In this document: positions 42,844 through 52,012 of the stretch, piece by piece
Position numbering within the stretch: the first letter of the stretch is position 1
How the letters are laid out: every line of letters begins with the position of its first letter
From: Cryobacterium sp. MP_M3
GTDB taxonomy: Bacteria; Actinomycetota; Actinomycetes; Actinomycetales; Microbacteriaceae
NCBI RefSeq assembly: GCF_015752155.1
Contig: NZ_JADOVI010000005.1
Coordinates: 62,001-126,000, forward strand
DNA: 64,000 nucleotides
Reading direction: 5' to 3'
Notes under the pieces: generated by a model
The model's input: the letters and a program-made list of their open reading frames with translations, nothing else
The model's database searches: none
Told to the model about the DNA's origin: nothing
Position numbers and translations under genes: made by a program

Positions 42844-43209
42844 CTACGGGGTGGTGACGATGGCGAGGCCGGTCGAGCCGGCCGCCGCCGACATGGCACC
42901 GGCATCCGTCACATGGGCGTAGCCCAATTCTCCCAGCCGGGCGGCGGCCGCGGCCGACCGGTTGCCCGAGTGGCAATAGACGACGTAGTTGCCGGACGTC
43001 GGGAGCGCCCCGATCCGGCTGTCGAAGTCGGGCGACTGCACGTCGATGTTGACGGCGCCGTCGAGGTGGCCGGCCGCGTACTCCCCCGGGGTGCGCACGT
43101 CGATCACGACGGCATCGGCGGGCAGGGCTTCCGGCGCGGCGGACGAACATGCGGTCAGGCCGAACAGGGCGGTGAGGACAAGGGCCAGGGTTGTGATCAC
43201 TGTTTTCAT
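42844..43209 (-). CDS. Rhodanese-domain lipoprotein
   Basis: 121 aa. Lipoprotein signal peptide with lipobox LTACSS (Cys near 21), then a rhodanese domain: VVIDVRTPGEYAAGHLDGAVNIDV and active-site loop YCHSGNRS. It would sit at the outer face of the membrane and handle extracytoplasmic sulfane sulfur. The last 15 residues are Ala-rich. It diverges from the SQR-like gene over CsoR/CstR-type boxes, so the two are likely co-regulated. Confidence 0.88.
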   Translation of the reverse strand: MKTVITTLALVLTALFGLTACSSAAPEALPADAVVIDVRTPGEYAAGHLDGAVNIDVQSPDFDSRIGALPTSGNYVVYCHSGNRSAAAAARLGELGYAHVTDAGAMSAAAGSTGLAIVTTP

Positions 43210-43220
43210 TCTCCCATGCT

Positions 43221-43271
43221 ATACCCCCTAGGGTATATTGGGACTAAAGTCCTAATACCCCCTGAGGTATT
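43221..43271. promoter_or_regulatory. CsoR/CstR-type operators between the rhodanese lipoprotein and SQR-like genes
   Basis: ATACCCCCTAGGGTAT (43221-43236) is a strong box. A weaker one with a longer centre and one degenerate half (ATACCC...AGGTAT) is at 43255-43271. Between them GGACT-AA-AGTCC (43241-43252) is a further perfect dyad. This 112-bp region holds both divergent promoters. Confidence 0.75.
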
Positions 43272-43321
43272 GAGAGTAGGTTCGAGTCAACAGCACGGCA
43301 ACTGGGATTGTGGGGTTTGAG

Positions 43322-44785
43322 ATGTCACGAGTCGTCATCCTGGGCGCGGGGGTCTCCGGGCACACCGCGGCACTGTTCCTCAAGCGACGCCTGGGCAGGG
43401 ACCACGAGATCGTCGTGGTGTCGCCCAACTCGCAGTGGAACTGGATCCCCTCGAATATCTGGGTCGGTGTCGGCAAGATGAGCCCCGACCGGGTGGTCTT
43501 CCCACTCGCCCCGATCTACCGGCGCAAGAAGATCGATTTCCGCCAGGCCAGGGCCGTCGCACTGCGCCCGGAAGGCGACGCCGACAACCCCCAGGGCGCC
43601 GTGGACGTGGTCTACACCGATCCGAAGCGAGTCGGCCGGACCGAGCGCATCCGCTACGACTACCTGATCAACGCCACCGGACCCAAGCTGAATTTCGCGG
43701 CAACCCCCGGGCTCGGCCCGGATGCCGGCAACACCGTCTCGGTCTGCACGCCCAGCCATGCCGTCGATGCCGCCGAGCACCTGGCCGCCGTCATCGACAA
43801 GCTGAAAGCGGGCGAGCCCCAGACCCTGGTGATCGGGGTGGGCCACGGCACCTGCACCTGCGAGGGCGCAGCCTTCGAGTACGCGTTCAACGTCGAGCAC
43901 GAGCTCCGTGCCGCGGGAGTCCGGGACCGGGCCGAGGTCATCTACCTGACCAATGAACACGAACTGGGCGACTTCGGCGTGGGCGGAATGACCTTCAGCC
44001 AGGCCGGCCGCCGGATCACGAGCGAGGCCTGGATGGAATCGCTCTTCCGCGAGCGGAAGATGAAGGCGATCACGCAGGCCGCAGTGACCGAGATCGAACC
44101 CGGGCTGATCCACTACCGGCAAATCGACGGCAGCGCGAACACCCAGCGCTTCGACTTCGCCATGCTCCTGCCGCCGTTCCGGGGCGTCGGCCTCGAGGTG
44201 TTCGACCGCGGCGGAGCCGAGATCACCGACACGGTCTTCGCCCCCAACGGCTTCATCCGGGTCGACGCGAACTACCAGGCCAAGCCCTTCGAAGAGTGGA
44301 CGGCAGCGGACTGGCCGAAGACCTACCAGAACCCGAGCTATCGCAATGTGTTCGGAATAGGGATCGCCTTCGCTCCGCCGCACGCGATCTCCCGGCCGTA
44401 CGCCACCCCCGATGGGATTGCCATCGCGCCGGCTCCCCCACGCACGGGGATGCCTTCCGGCTCGATGGGGAAGGTCGTCGCGATGACCATCGCCGACATG
44501 ATCCTCCGCGGTGCTGCCGAGCCGACCCACACCGCGTCGATGGGCGAGATGGCGGCCGCCTGCATCGCGTCGACGGGCACCGGGATGCGCTCCGGGACTG
44601 CCGCGGCCATGTCGATGTCGCCGATCGTGCCCGACTATTCCCGCTACCCGGATACCTCCGGCCGGGATCCGAAGGAAACGACAGGGAACATCGGCCTGGC
44701 GGCGCACTGGGTGAAACGGATGCTGCACACGATGTTCATCTACAAGGCCAAGGCGTATCCGCTCTGGTATCTCATCCCCGAATAG
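43322..44785 (+). CDS. Sulfide:quinone oxidoreductase-like FAD flavoprotein
   Basis: 487 aa. N-terminal FAD Rossmann motif VVILGAGVSGHTAALFLKRRL, the WNWIPSNIWVGVGKM segment typical of SQR-like oxidoreductases, a second nucleotide-binding motif GVGHGTCTCEGAAFEYAFNVEHEL containing two redox-capable Cys, and a C-terminal segment with aromatic residues (MLHTMFIYKAKAYPLWYLIPE) that could anchor it at the membrane. SQR oxidises H2S to sulfane sulfur and feeds the quinone pool, supplying persulfide to the CstB and rhodanese genes nearby. An alternative GTG is at 43310. It could instead be an NADH dehydrogenase-like enzyme, but the Cys and the operators favour SQR. Confidence 0.78.
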   Translation: MSRVVILGAGVSGHTAALFLKRRLGRDHEIVVVSPNSQWNWIPSNIWVGVGKMSPDRVVFPLAPIYRRKKIDFRQARAVALRPEGDADNPQGAVDVVYTDPKRVGRTERIRYDYLINATGPKLNFAATPGLGPDAGNTVSVCTPSHAVDAAEHLAAVIDKLKAGEPQTLVIGVGHGTCTCEGAAFEYAFNVEHELRAAGVRDRAEVIYLTNEHELGDFGVGGMTFSQAGRRITSEAWMESLFRERKMKAITQAAVTEIEPGLIHYRQIDGSANTQRFDFAMLLPPFRGVGLEVFDRGGAEITDTVFAPNGFIRVDANYQAKPFEEWTAADWPKTYQNPSYRNVFGIGIAFAPPHAISRPYATPDGIAIAPAPPRTGMPSGSMGKVVAMTIADMILRGAAEPTHTASMGEMAAACIASTGTGMRSGTAAAMSMSPIVPDYSRYPDTSGRDPKETTGNIGLAAHWVKRMLHTMFIYKAKAYPLWYLIPE

Positions 44786-44820
44786 CCCGAACCAGACGAC
44801 TCGATCCAACGGAGAACAGC

Positions 44821-44964
44821 ATGGACGACACCCAACGCCGAATCGACGCGGCACCGCTGCCCGTGGCCCGCGAATTGCGGCGCCGGCGCAATCTCATCCT
44901 GCAGTTCCTGCGCTTCGTGCGCCTGAACTGGACGATGTACCGACTCGCCAGACACCACCACTAG
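44821..44964 (+). CDS. 47-aa basic amphipathic protein downstream of the SQR-like gene
   Basis: Starts MDDTQRRIDAAPLPVA and continues ELRRRRNLILQFLRFVRLNW to an end in ARHHH. An Arg-rich helix with a hydrophobic/aromatic face could sit on the membrane surface or bind the SQR-like protein. GGAG lies upstream and the gap to the SQR-like stop is 35 bp. It has a separate start and stop and no overlap with other genes. No family recognised. Confidence 0.6.
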   Translation: MDDTQRRIDAAPLPVARELRRRRNLILQFLRFVRLNWTMYRLARHHH

Positions 44965-44999
44965 GAAGCGAAGGCCGTGCCGAGGCCCGGCAGCTGGCG

Positions 45000-45356
45000 C
45001 TACGGATACCGGGCGATCAGCCGCTCCACGGCATCCACGCCGCCGGCCAGGTAGCCGGCCCAGCGCGCGCCGGTGCGCCCGGGGGCATCGATCTGGGCCG
45101 TCCAGCGATCGCGCAGTTCGCGCAGCACCTCACGGGCGGCCGCGTCGTCCCCGGGGGCGGGAGGCAGGCGACGGATTGCCCGCCGCGCCTCGGCCAGGAC
45201 AGCAGCCTCCCCCTCGTGATACTTCACCGCGGGCACCGGGCCGGACCCCCGGGATAACGAGCAGAGCGACTGACCATCGGTGGCGGCGGCCAGTCGTTCG
45301 AGCGCCACGGTCTCGCGAGCCGAGATGTCCGCGGCGAGCACCTCCCGGCGGCCCAT
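45000..45356 (-). CDS. Hypothetical protein
   Basis: 118 aa, helical, Arg/Ala-rich, with two Cys-poor segments (AVKYHEGEAAVLAEARRAIRRL and REVLRELRDRWTAQIDAPG). The end AGYLAGGVDAVERLIARYP reads like a helix bundle. No transmembrane segment, no named family. It lies alone between the SQR-like unit and the small zinc protein. Other alternative starts exist; confidence is moderate because it is supported mainly by coding-like composition. Confidence 0.55.
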   Translation of the reverse strand: MGRREVLAADISARETVALERLAAATDGQSLCSLSRGSGPVPAVKYHEGEAAVLAEARRAIRRLPPAPGDDAAAREVLRELRDRWTAQIDAPGRTGARWAGYLAGGVDAVERLIARYP

Positions 45357-45407
45357 TACCTCGTCACCTCGGTTCCGGCCGCCGGCACGGGCCGCTTGCG
45401 CAGGAGG

Positions 45408-45524
45408 CTAGTCGCAGGTGCAACGCTGCTCGGGCGGAACATCGGCCATGACGCTGGCGACGTGTTCGCCGCATCCGGCCCAGGTGATCTTGCCACAACG
45501 GTTACAACGGACTGCACTGCACAT
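45408..45524 (-). CDS. 38-aa zinc-ribbon-like protein
   Basis: Starts MCSAVRCNRCGKITWAGCGE and ends VPPEQRCTCD, with seven Cys including CxxC pairs. The pattern C-x-x-C-GK-TWAGCG-H is a recurrent actinobacterial mini-protein. AAGGAG lies seven bases before the ATG (45524). Its promoter region holds a CsoR-type operator (45561-45576), and it diverges from copZ-copA. Cytoplasmic zinc or copper buffering is a guess. Confidence 0.7.
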   Translation of the reverse strand: MCSAVRCNRCGKITWAGCGEHVASVMADVPPEQRCTCD

Positions 45525-45560
45525 GGGGCGCTCCTTCATTGGTCCAACGGAGATTCCAGC

Positions 45561-45576
45561 ATACCCCCCAGGGTAT
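45561..45576. promoter_or_regulatory. CsoR-type operator of the 38-aa zinc-ribbon protein
   Basis: ATACCCCCCAGGGTAT, 36 bp upstream of the 38-aa gene's ATG on the minus strand. The spacing suits promoter occlusion. Confidence 0.75.
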
Positions 45577-45615
45577 CGCAGGCGCAAGTGAATCGAGAGG
45601 TCCGGGGTGAATCCA

Positions 45616-45635
45616 GTACCCCCTAGGGGTATAGT
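45616..45635 (+). promoter_or_regulatory. CsoR-type operator and -10 element of copZ-copA
   Basis: GTACCCCCTAGGGGTAT (45616-45632) overlaps a -10-like TATAGT (45630-45635) about 73 bp before copZ. It belongs to the same operator family as the boxes at the sulfur genes. Confidence 0.75.
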
Positions 45636-45707
45636 GGGAGCAAGCCGTCCATGGTGCTCTCCGCTGGTGTCTTCGTCCACCGCGGAACGAAAGGAACCGT
45701 GAATCTC

Positions 45708-45938
45708 ATGTCGACAGTGACCACCACCCTCCGGGTGTCAGGAATGACCTGCGCGCACTGCGTGAACAGCGTGACCGCTGAAGTAGGTCGGATCAACGGG
45801 GCTGGAGCAGTTGATGTGCACCTCGTCCCCGGTGGCGTCTCTGTGGTCACCGTCTCCAGCGCCGCCCCCCTCGACGACGCCGCCGTGGCTGCCGCCATCG
45901 ACGAGGCAGGCTACGAACTGGTCCCGGCGAACTCATGA
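45708..45938 (+). CDS. copZ: Copper chaperone CopZ-like HMA protein
   Basis: 76 aa heavy-metal-associated domain with the MTCAHC Cu(I) site near residues 13-18 and a beta-alpha-beta-beta-alpha-beta layout ([44 protein letters not shown]). The ATG at 45708 has AAGGAA 11 bases upstream; a GTG at 45699 is too close. It ends with ATGA overlapping copA, so chaperone and pump are coupled. Confidence 0.88.
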   Translation: MSTVTTTLRVSGMTCAHCVNSVTAEVGRINGAGAVDVHLVPGGVSVVTVSSAAPLDDAAVAAAIDEAGYELVPANS

Positions 45939-48226
45939 GCGGGGAGCAGGTCGACCTTCTCGTCGGCGGAATGACCTGCGCCTCCTGCGCGGCCCGGATC
46001 GAGAAGAAGCTCAACCGGATGCCCGGGGTCGAGGCCTCGGTGAACTACGCCACCGAGAAGGCCAGTATCTTCCTCCCCGACGGCACGACCCTCGAGCAGG
46101 CCATCGCCGTGATCGAAGAGACCGGCTACACCGCCGAACGGCCCAGGCCGCCCGAGGCCACGGCACCCGACGCGCCCACCGAGCAGGACCGTGAGGTCGC
46201 GAGCCTGCGCCAGCGGCTGATCCTGTCCGCCGTGCTCGCCTCGCCCGTGCTGCTGCTCTCGATGATCCCCCCGCTGCAATTCATCAACTGGCAGTGGCTG
46301 GCCCTCACCCTGGCCGCGCCCGTCGCCGTCTGGGGCGCCTGGCCCTTCCACCGCGCCGCCTGGGCCAACCTGCGCCACGGCGCAGCGACCATGGACACCC
46401 TGATCAGCATCGGCGTGCTCGCCGCCCTCGGCTGGTCACTGTTCGCCCTGTTCTTCGGCACGGCCGGGATGCCCGGCATGACCATGAACTTCAGCCTCAC
46501 CGCCAACCCGGAGGGCGGCGCCTCCGAGATCTACCTGGAGGTCGCCTCCGCCGTCACCGTGTTCATCCTGGCCGGGCGTTACTTCGAGGCCCGCGCCAAG
46601 AAGCGGTCCGGCGCCGCCCTGAAGGCGCTGCTCGAACTCGGAGCGAAGGAGACGACCCTCCTCCGCGACGGCATCGAGACCACCGTGCCGACCGCGTCCC
46701 TCGTTGTCGGCGACCTGTTCGTTGTGCGTCCGGGCGAGAAGATCGCCACGGACGGCACGGTCACCGAGGGCAACTCGGCGATCGACGCGAGCATGCTCAC
46801 CGGCGAGTCCGTTCCGGTCGAGGTCGGCCCCGGTGCTGCCGTCGTCGGCGCCACCCTCAACTCGGGTGGGCGCCTGGTGATCCGGGCCACCCGGATCGGC
46901 GCGGACACGCAGCTCGCCCAGCTCGGCCGCTTGGTCGAGCAAGCGCAGACCGGCAAGGCCGAGGTGCAGCGCCTCGCCGACCGGGTGTCCGCCGTGTTCG
47001 TGCCCATCGTGATCGGGCTGGCGCTGGCCACGCTGGTCGTCTGGCTCCTCCTGGGTGCCGGGCCCGTCGTGGCGTTCACCGCGGCCGTGGCCACCCTGAT
47101 CATCGCCTGCCCGTGCGCGCTCGGCCTGGCGACGCCGACCGCGTTGCTGGTCGGCACGGGGCGCGGCGCCCAGCTGGGCATCCTGATCAAGGGCCCGCAG
47201 GTGCTCGAATCCACCCGCCGGGTCGACACCATCGTGCTCGACAAGACCGGCACCGTCACCACCGGTCGGATGACCCTCGTCGCGACCGCCCCCGCCGCCG
47301 GCATCACCGAGGCCGAGCTCCTCGGTCTCGCCGGCGCGGCGGAGACGGGGTCCGAGCATCCGATCGCGAAGGCGATCGTCTCCGGGGCCCGGGACCTGGC
47401 CGGCGACCTGCCGACGCCGGAGTCGTTCGCCTCGACCGACGGGCTCGGTGTGCAGGCCCTCATCGACGGCCGGGTCGTGCTCGTCGGCCGCCCGCGCTGG
47501 CTGGCCGACCAGTGGGCAATCACGCTCCCGTCCGACCTCCAGGCGGCGCTCTGCTCCTTCGAGGGCCAGGGTCGCACCGTGGTCGCCGTGGCCTGGGACG
47601 GTCAGGCGAAGGGCCTGATCGCCGTGTCGGACACGGTCAAGGCCACCAGCGCGGCCGCGATCGCCGAGTTCCGTCGGCTCGGCCTGCGTCCGGTGCTGCT
47701 CACCGGTGACAATGAGATCGTCGCCGCGGCGGTTGCCGCGGAGGTCGGCATCACCGAGGTGCGGGCCGGCGTCCTCCCCGCCGAGAAAGCCGAGATCATC
47801 CGGCAGCTGCAAGGCGAAGGGCGCGTCGTCGCCATGGTCGGCGACGGCGTGAACGATGCCGTCGCGCTGGCCACCGCCGACCTCGGCATCGCGATGGGAT
47901 CCGGGACGGATGTCGCGATCGAGGCCAGCGACCTGACCCTGGTGCGCAGCGACCTGGTCGCGGCCGCGGATGCGATCCGGCTCTCCCGGCGCACCCTTGC
48001 CACGATCAAGGCCAACCTGTTCTGGGCGTTCGCGTACAACGTGGCCGCGATCCCGCTGGCGATGCTCGGCCTGCTCAACCCGCTGATCGCGGGCGGTGCG
48101 ATGGCGCTGTCGTCGGTCTTCGTGGTGAGCAACAGTCTCCGGCTGCGCCGATTCCGCGGGCTCACCCTGGCGGCGACGCCGGCGCCCGCCGGCTCCCGGT
48201 CGGCTCAGACCGCCCGGGTCGGCTGA
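45935..48226 (+). CDS. copA: Copper-exporting P1B-type ATPase
   Basis: 763 aa. One N-terminal HMA domain (Cys15/Cys18 in MTCASC), eight transmembrane helices, TGES near 289, the CPC transmembrane copper motif [14 protein letters not shown] near 388-400, DKTGTVT with phosphorylated Asp near 436, SEHPIAKAI (HP locus) and [13 protein letters not shown] near 634. The product exports Cu(I) using ATP. It shares a promoter with copZ. The CsoR-type box in front is the usual copper control, but the only CsoR-family gene in the window is the CstR-like one at 33.8 kb. Confidence 0.93.
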   Translation: MSGEQVDLLVGGMTCASCAARIEKKLNRMPGVEASVNYATEKASIFLPDGTTLEQAIAVIEETGYTAERPRPPEATAPDAPTEQDREVASLRQRLILSAVLASPVLLLSMIPPLQFINWQWLALTLAAPVAVWGAWPFHRAAWANLRHGAATMDTLISIGVLAALGWSLFALFFGTAGMPGMTMNFSLTANPEGGASEIYLEVASAVTVFILAGRYFEARAKKRSGAALKALLELGAKETTLLRDGIETTVPTASLVVGDLFVVRPGEKIATDGTVTEGNSAIDASMLTGESVPVEVGPGAAVVGATLNSGGRLVIRATRIGADTQLAQLGRLVEQAQTGKAEVQRLADRVSAVFVPIVIGLALATLVVWLLLGAGPVVAFTAAVATLIIACPCALGLATPTALLVGTGRGAQLGILIKGPQVLESTRRVDTIVLDKTGTVTTGRMTLVATAPAAGITEAELLGLAGAAETGSEHPIAKAIVSGARDLAGDLPTPESFASTDGLGVQALIDGRVVLVGRPRWLADQWAITLPSDLQAALCSFEGQGRTVVAVAWDGQAKGLIAVSDTVKATSAAAIAEFRRLGLRPVLLTGDNEIVAAAVAAEVGITEVRAGVLPAEKAEIIRQLQGEGRVVAMVGDGVNDAVALATADLGIAMGSGTDVAIEASDLTLVRSDLVAAADAIRLSRRTLATIKANLFWAFAYNVAAIPLAMLGLLNPLIAGGAMALSSVFVVSNSLRLRRFRGLTLAATPAPAGSRSAQTARVG

Positions 48227-48305
48227 CCTCGCCGGGTGCTGTCAGGGCAAGAAATCCGGGGCATGGACCGGCCGCGAACGCGTCTCCTGCCGATGACGAC
48301 CTAAC

Positions 48306-49742
48306 ATGGGTCAGATGGAAATGCAGAAGGCCCCTGCGACGGCGGCCCAGCCGGGAGCGAAACGCGTCTCCTATCGATGGCCGTTGATCAGCGGGCTCGT
48401 CACACTCGGACTCGCCCTGGCCCTCGGCACCCTCATCTCGCTGCGCGAGAACGGGATGCCACTGTCCATCGACACCGAGTGGATGACGGAGTTGATCGAG
48501 AATCGCGCGCCGGTATGGGACTTCCTGGCCCTCGTGATGGACTCCCTCGGCGGGGGGCTGGTCGCCATCCTGGTCCTGCCCGTCCTGATATCCGCCGCGC
48601 TGCTGCTGGCCAGACGCCCCTGGGCCGCCGGCTACTTCCTCACGGCCTCGCTGCTGACCGGCGGGCTCGTGCAACTGCTCAAGTCCATCTTCGGCCGGGC
48701 CCGCCCGGAGAACGTCTTGACGAACCTGGATTTCGGCTCATTCCCGTCCGGGCATGTGGCCAATGCGGCGACCATGGCCGTGGTCCTGGCACTCCTCTTC
48801 CCGCGGGTCTGGGTCTGGGTGGCCGGGTCCGTGTACACGGTCCTGATGATGATGAGCCGCACCTACCTGGGCGCGCACTGGCTCACCGATACCGTCGGCG
48901 CACTGTTCCTCGGGATCGGCGTCGCGGTCGTGCTCTGGGCGCCGCTTGCGGCGAGGCTCGACGGCGAGCACACCCTCGCCGGCAGCCGGCCGGCCCGCGT
49001 CTCCCCTGCTCTCCGGAGGTTGCACGCACGGCTCATCGTCGAAGCCAGGCTCCTCGAACCGGCCACTCGGCGGCGACTCCAGCTGGTCGGGTCCGGTCTG
49101 GCCGGCCTCGGCGCGCTGTGCTTCACGGCCATCCTCCTCTCCGTGCTCGGCCGGAACGGTCTCACTGCCATCGACGCCCCCGTGCAGGAGTGGCTGGCGG
49201 CCGGCCGTTCCCCGACCCTGACAGCGGTCATGATCGGGCTGGCCATCGTCTTCGGGCCGATCGCGCTGCCGATCATCCTCCTGGTCGTGACGCTCACCTG
49301 GGGCATCGTCGCCCGGCACGCCTGGCGGCCGCTCGTGCTGGCGACGGCCATGCTGACCGGGGTCGTGCTGGCGCAGATCATCGGGCACTCGGTCAACCGG
49401 CACCGGCCACCGACCGAGCTCATGCTCTTCGGCCCCGACCCCTCGTTCTCCTTCCCGTCCGGCCATGTCCTCGGCGCGTCGGACTTCGTCCTGCTCACGG
49501 CCTATCTCGTGCTGTCACGCCGGTGGAGCACTCGCGGCGCCGTCGTCGGGTTCGGCGTCGCCGCGGTCTGCATCATTGCCGCTGCCGTCAGCCGGGTCTA
49601 CCTCGGCTATCACTGGGCAACGGATGCGCTGGCATCCGTCTCGCTGTCCCTGCTGATCCTGGGCTGTGTGATCGCTTTCGACACCTGGCGCGCCTCGCCG
49701 GTCAGGGAGACGGCCGTGGAGACGGCCGACTCCGTCAGGTGA
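48306..49742 (+). CDS. Membrane phosphatase with two PAP2 domains
   Basis: 478 aa with many transmembrane helices and two complete PAP2 triads. First: KSIFGRARP, SFPSGHVANAA and SRTYLGAHWLTD (about 115-210). Second: NRHRPP, SFPSGHVLGAS and SRVYLGYHWATD (about 360-455). Single PAP2 proteins are about 220 aa; this is a fused duplication. The enzymes remove phosphate from phosphatidate or undecaprenyl-pyrophosphate. A possible shorter start is at 48315. The last 8 bp overlap the converging DUF1206 gene. Confidence 0.88.
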   Translation: MGQMEMQKAPATAAQPGAKRVSYRWPLISGLVTLGLALALGTLISLRENGMPLSIDTEWMTELIENRAPVWDFLALVMDSLGGGLVAILVLPVLISAALLLARRPWAAGYFLTASLLTGGLVQLLKSIFGRARPENVLTNLDFGSFPSGHVANAATMAVVLALLFPRVWVWVAGSVYTVLMMMSRTYLGAHWLTDTVGALFLGIGVAVVLWAPLAARLDGEHTLAGSRPARVSPALRRLHARLIVEARLLEPATRRRLQLVGSGLAGLGALCFTAILLSVLGRNGLTAIDAPVQEWLAAGRSPTLTAVMIGLAIVFGPIALPIILLVVTLTWGIVARHAWRPLVLATAMLTGVVLAQIIGHSVNRHRPPTELMLFGPDPSFSFPSGHVLGASDFVLLTAYLVLSRRWSTRGAVVGFGVAAVCIIAAAVSRVYLGYHWATDALASVSLSLLILGCVIAFDTWRASPVRETAVETADSVR

Positions 49743-50547
49743 GCCGGGCGCGCCAGGCCCGGGCGAAGCAGTACACCCCGTAGGCGAGCAGCCCCACTCC
49801 GATCACGCCTAGGATGAGCCCGCCTGCCGGCAGGGCTGCCAGGCTCATCAGTGCACCGTCGAGCCCGGTCGACTTGCTCGGGTCCAGGGTGAACGCCGCC
49901 ACCAGGATGAGCACCGCCACCACGATCAGCGCGACCCCTTTGGCGATGTAGCCGGCAATGCCCAGGGCGATGATCGCCCGGCCGGGTGTTCCACCGGGCA
50001 CCGCGAGGTCGGCCGTGAACTTTTTGAGCGCACCCTTGCGCACGAAGTAGACACCGATTCCCAGCACCACAAGGCCACCGATCACAAGCACCACCACCCC
50101 GCCCGGAGCCTTCATCAGGGCGGCGCTGGCATCGCGGGTGCTGGTGGCCGATGACGTTGTGCCCCCGGAGGCGAAGGTCGCCGCGGTCCCCGCGAGCAGG
50201 AGATACACGGCGGCCTTGCTGACCTCGACGACCCGATGCGACCATTTGCGCTTCGGGTCGGCACCCTGCATCAGGAATGCGCCGAGGAGCAGCCACAGCC
50301 CGAGGGCGAGCAAGCCCACCACCACGGTCCAGAGCACGAATACCCCGCCGGGGCTGGCCGCGAGCTGACCGAGTGCGCCGGATTGATCGGCCGTTCCGCC
50401 CCCACCGCCGACCGCGACGGCGATGGCGATGCCGGCAATGAGGATGTGAAGGAGGCCGTTGACGGCGAAGCCGAGGCGCGCCAGCATCTGCAACGTGGTA
50501 CTTCCTTTGGCCGCGCGGGCGACCTGGGCTGCGGGATCACTGTTCAC
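49735..50547 (-). CDS. DUF1206 family membrane protein
   Basis: 270 aa. Three repeats of a roughly 80-residue two-helix unit (ARLGFAVNGLLHILIAGIAI, VVEVSKAAVYLLLAGTAAT, GRAIIALGIAGYIAKGVALIV) make six transmembrane helices, the defining DUF1206 pattern. No function known. It overlaps the PAP2 gene end by 8 bp and has the gabD terminator directly upstream, so it starts its own transcript. Confidence 0.88.
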   Translation of the reverse strand: MNSDPAAQVARAAKGSTTLQMLARLGFAVNGLLHILIAGIAIAVAVGGGGGTADQSGALGQLAASPGGVFVLWTVVVGLLALGLWLLLGAFLMQGADPKRKWSHRVVEVSKAAVYLLLAGTAATFASGGTTSSATSTRDASAALMKAPGGVVVLVIGGLVVLGIGVYFVRKGALKKFTADLAVPGGTPGRAIIALGIAGYIAKGVALIVVAVLILVAAFTLDPSKSTGLDGALMSLAALPAGGLILGVIGVGLLAYGVYCFARAWRARLT

Positions 50548-50597
50548 GGCCCCAGTTTAGGTCCGCCGACCCGATTCGTGGCAGGAATCCGGTCGGC

Positions 50598-50633
50598 GGG
50601 CCCGGCAGGCCGAGAAGTCGGCCTGCCGGGCCC
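50598..50633 (-). terminator. Terminator after the aldehyde dehydrogenase gene
   Basis: GGGCCCGGCAGGCCGA (50598-50613) and its exact complement (50618-50633) with a GAAG loop, five bases past the minus-strand stop. A perfect 16-bp GC stem. Confidence 0.8.
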
Positions 50634-50638
50634 GACCA

Positions 50639-52012
50639 TTACTTGAGGATGCGAATGAGCTTCTTGTTGGCGAACTCCGCGATGCCGAAGCGTCCCAGTT
50701 CGCGGCCGAACCCGGACCGCTTCACTCCACCGAACGGAAGCTCCGGGCTGTCCAGAAGCGAACCGTTGATGAAGACCATCCCGGCGTCGATCAGGTCGGC
50801 CACCCGCAGAGCCTGCTCGGGGTCCGTGGTGAACAGGTAGGACCCGAGGCCGTAGGGGATGTCGTTGGCCACTTCCACCGCCTCCGCCTCGTTCTGCACG
50901 CGGTAGATCGCGGCAACCGGGCCGAAGAATTCCTCCCGGTAGGCGTCGCTCTCCGGGGAGACATCGGTGAGCACCGTGGGCGAGAAGAAGGCGCCCTTCC
51001 GGCTCCCCCGGGCGTGGACGGTCGCGCCCTGGGCCTCGGCGCGCTGGATCTGTTCCTCGAGGCCCTCGGCGGCGCCCAGGGAGGAGAGCGGGCCGAGCGT
51101 GGTCTCCGGCGACGTGGGGTCAGCCGGCACATTGCCGGTGATCTTCGCCGTGAAGCTCTCCACAAAGGCGTCGAACAGGTCGTCGATCACGATGAAGCGC
51201 TTCGCTGCGTTGCACGACTGGCCGGAGTTGTCGATGCGCGCCGCGACGGCCGCGTCGACGGCTTCGTCGAGGTTGTCGGTGCTGAGCACGATGAACGGGT
51301 CGGAACCGCCCAGTTCGAGCACCACCTTCTTGAGGTTGCGGCCCGCGACCTCGGCCACGGCCGCGCCGGCACCCTCCGAGCCGGTCAGGGACACGCCGCA
51401 GACCCGGGGATCCGGAATGATGATGTCGGCGATCTGAGCGCTGGACGCGTAGAGGTTGCGGTACGCGCCGGCCGGGAATCCGGCATCCGCGAAGATCCCT
51501 TCGATGGCGGCGGCGGATTCGGGGCACTGCGAGGCGTGCTTGAGCAGGATCGTGTTGCCGAGCACCAGGTTCGGGCCGGCGAACCGGGCAACCTGGTAGT
51601 ACGGGAAGTTCCACGGCATGATGCCGAGGAGCACACCCAGGGAGGCGTTGCGGATGAAGGCCGAGCCCTCTCCGCCGAGCAGCTCGATCGGCTCGTCGGC
51701 CAGGAACGCCTCGCCGTGCGTTGCGTAGTACGAGTAGATGTCCGCCGAGAAGTCGACCTCGCCGAGGGCCTGCTCGACGGGCTTGCCCATTTCGCGCACG
51801 ATGAGCTCGGCCAGGTGCTCGCGGCGCTCGGTGTGCAGGTCGGCGACCCGCTGCATGAGGGCCGCGCGCTCGGCGACCGACGTGCCTCGAGAGAACTCAC
51901 TGTGGGCACGGTCCGCGACCCCGATGGCGGCGGTCACCTCATCATCGGTGGCGAGGGGAAAACTCGATTCGCTGGCTCCGGTCGCCGGGTTCGTGACTGC
52001 GTATTTGCTCAT
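50639..52012 (-). CDS. gabD: NAD(P)-dependent succinate-semialdehyde dehydrogenase (GabD1-like)
   Basis: 457 aa from the ATG at 52012 (GGAGAG upstream), the same length as mycobacterial GabD1. Aldehyde dehydrogenase motifs: LGIMPWNFPYYQ, TGSEGAGAAVAEVAGRNLKK, VLELGGSDPFIVL with the general-base Glu, and NSGQSCNAAKRFIV with the catalytic Cys. The enzyme oxidises succinate semialdehyde to succinate. It stands alone with its own terminator. Substrate use is predicted from family and length only. Confidence 0.9.
   Translation of the reverse strand: MSKYAVTNPATGASESSFPLATDDEVTAAIGVADRAHSEFSRGTSVAERAALMQRVADLHTERREHLAELIVREMGKPVEQALGEVDFSADIYSYYATHGEAFLADEPIELLGGEGSAFIRNASLGVLLGIMPWNFPYYQVARFAGPNLVLGNTILLKHASQCPESAAAIEGIFADAGFPAGAYRNLYASSAQIADIIIPDPRVCGVSLTGSEGAGAAVAEVAGRNLKKVVLELGGSDPFIVLSTDNLDEAVDAAVAARIDNSGQSCNAAKRFIVIDDLFDAFVESFTAKITGNVPADPTSPETTLGPLSSLGAAEGLEEQIQRAEAQGATVHARGSRKGAFFSPTVLTDVSPESDAYREEFFGPVAAIYRVQNEAEAVEVANDIPYGLGSYLFTTDPEQALRVADLIDAGMVFINGSLLDSPELPFGGVKRSGFGRELGRFGIAEFANKKLIRILK

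Noticed and set aside
46294..47812. Long frames on both strands inside copA
   Set aside because: They are out-of-frame shadows; copA has every P1B-ATPase motif in a single frame from 45935 to 48226.
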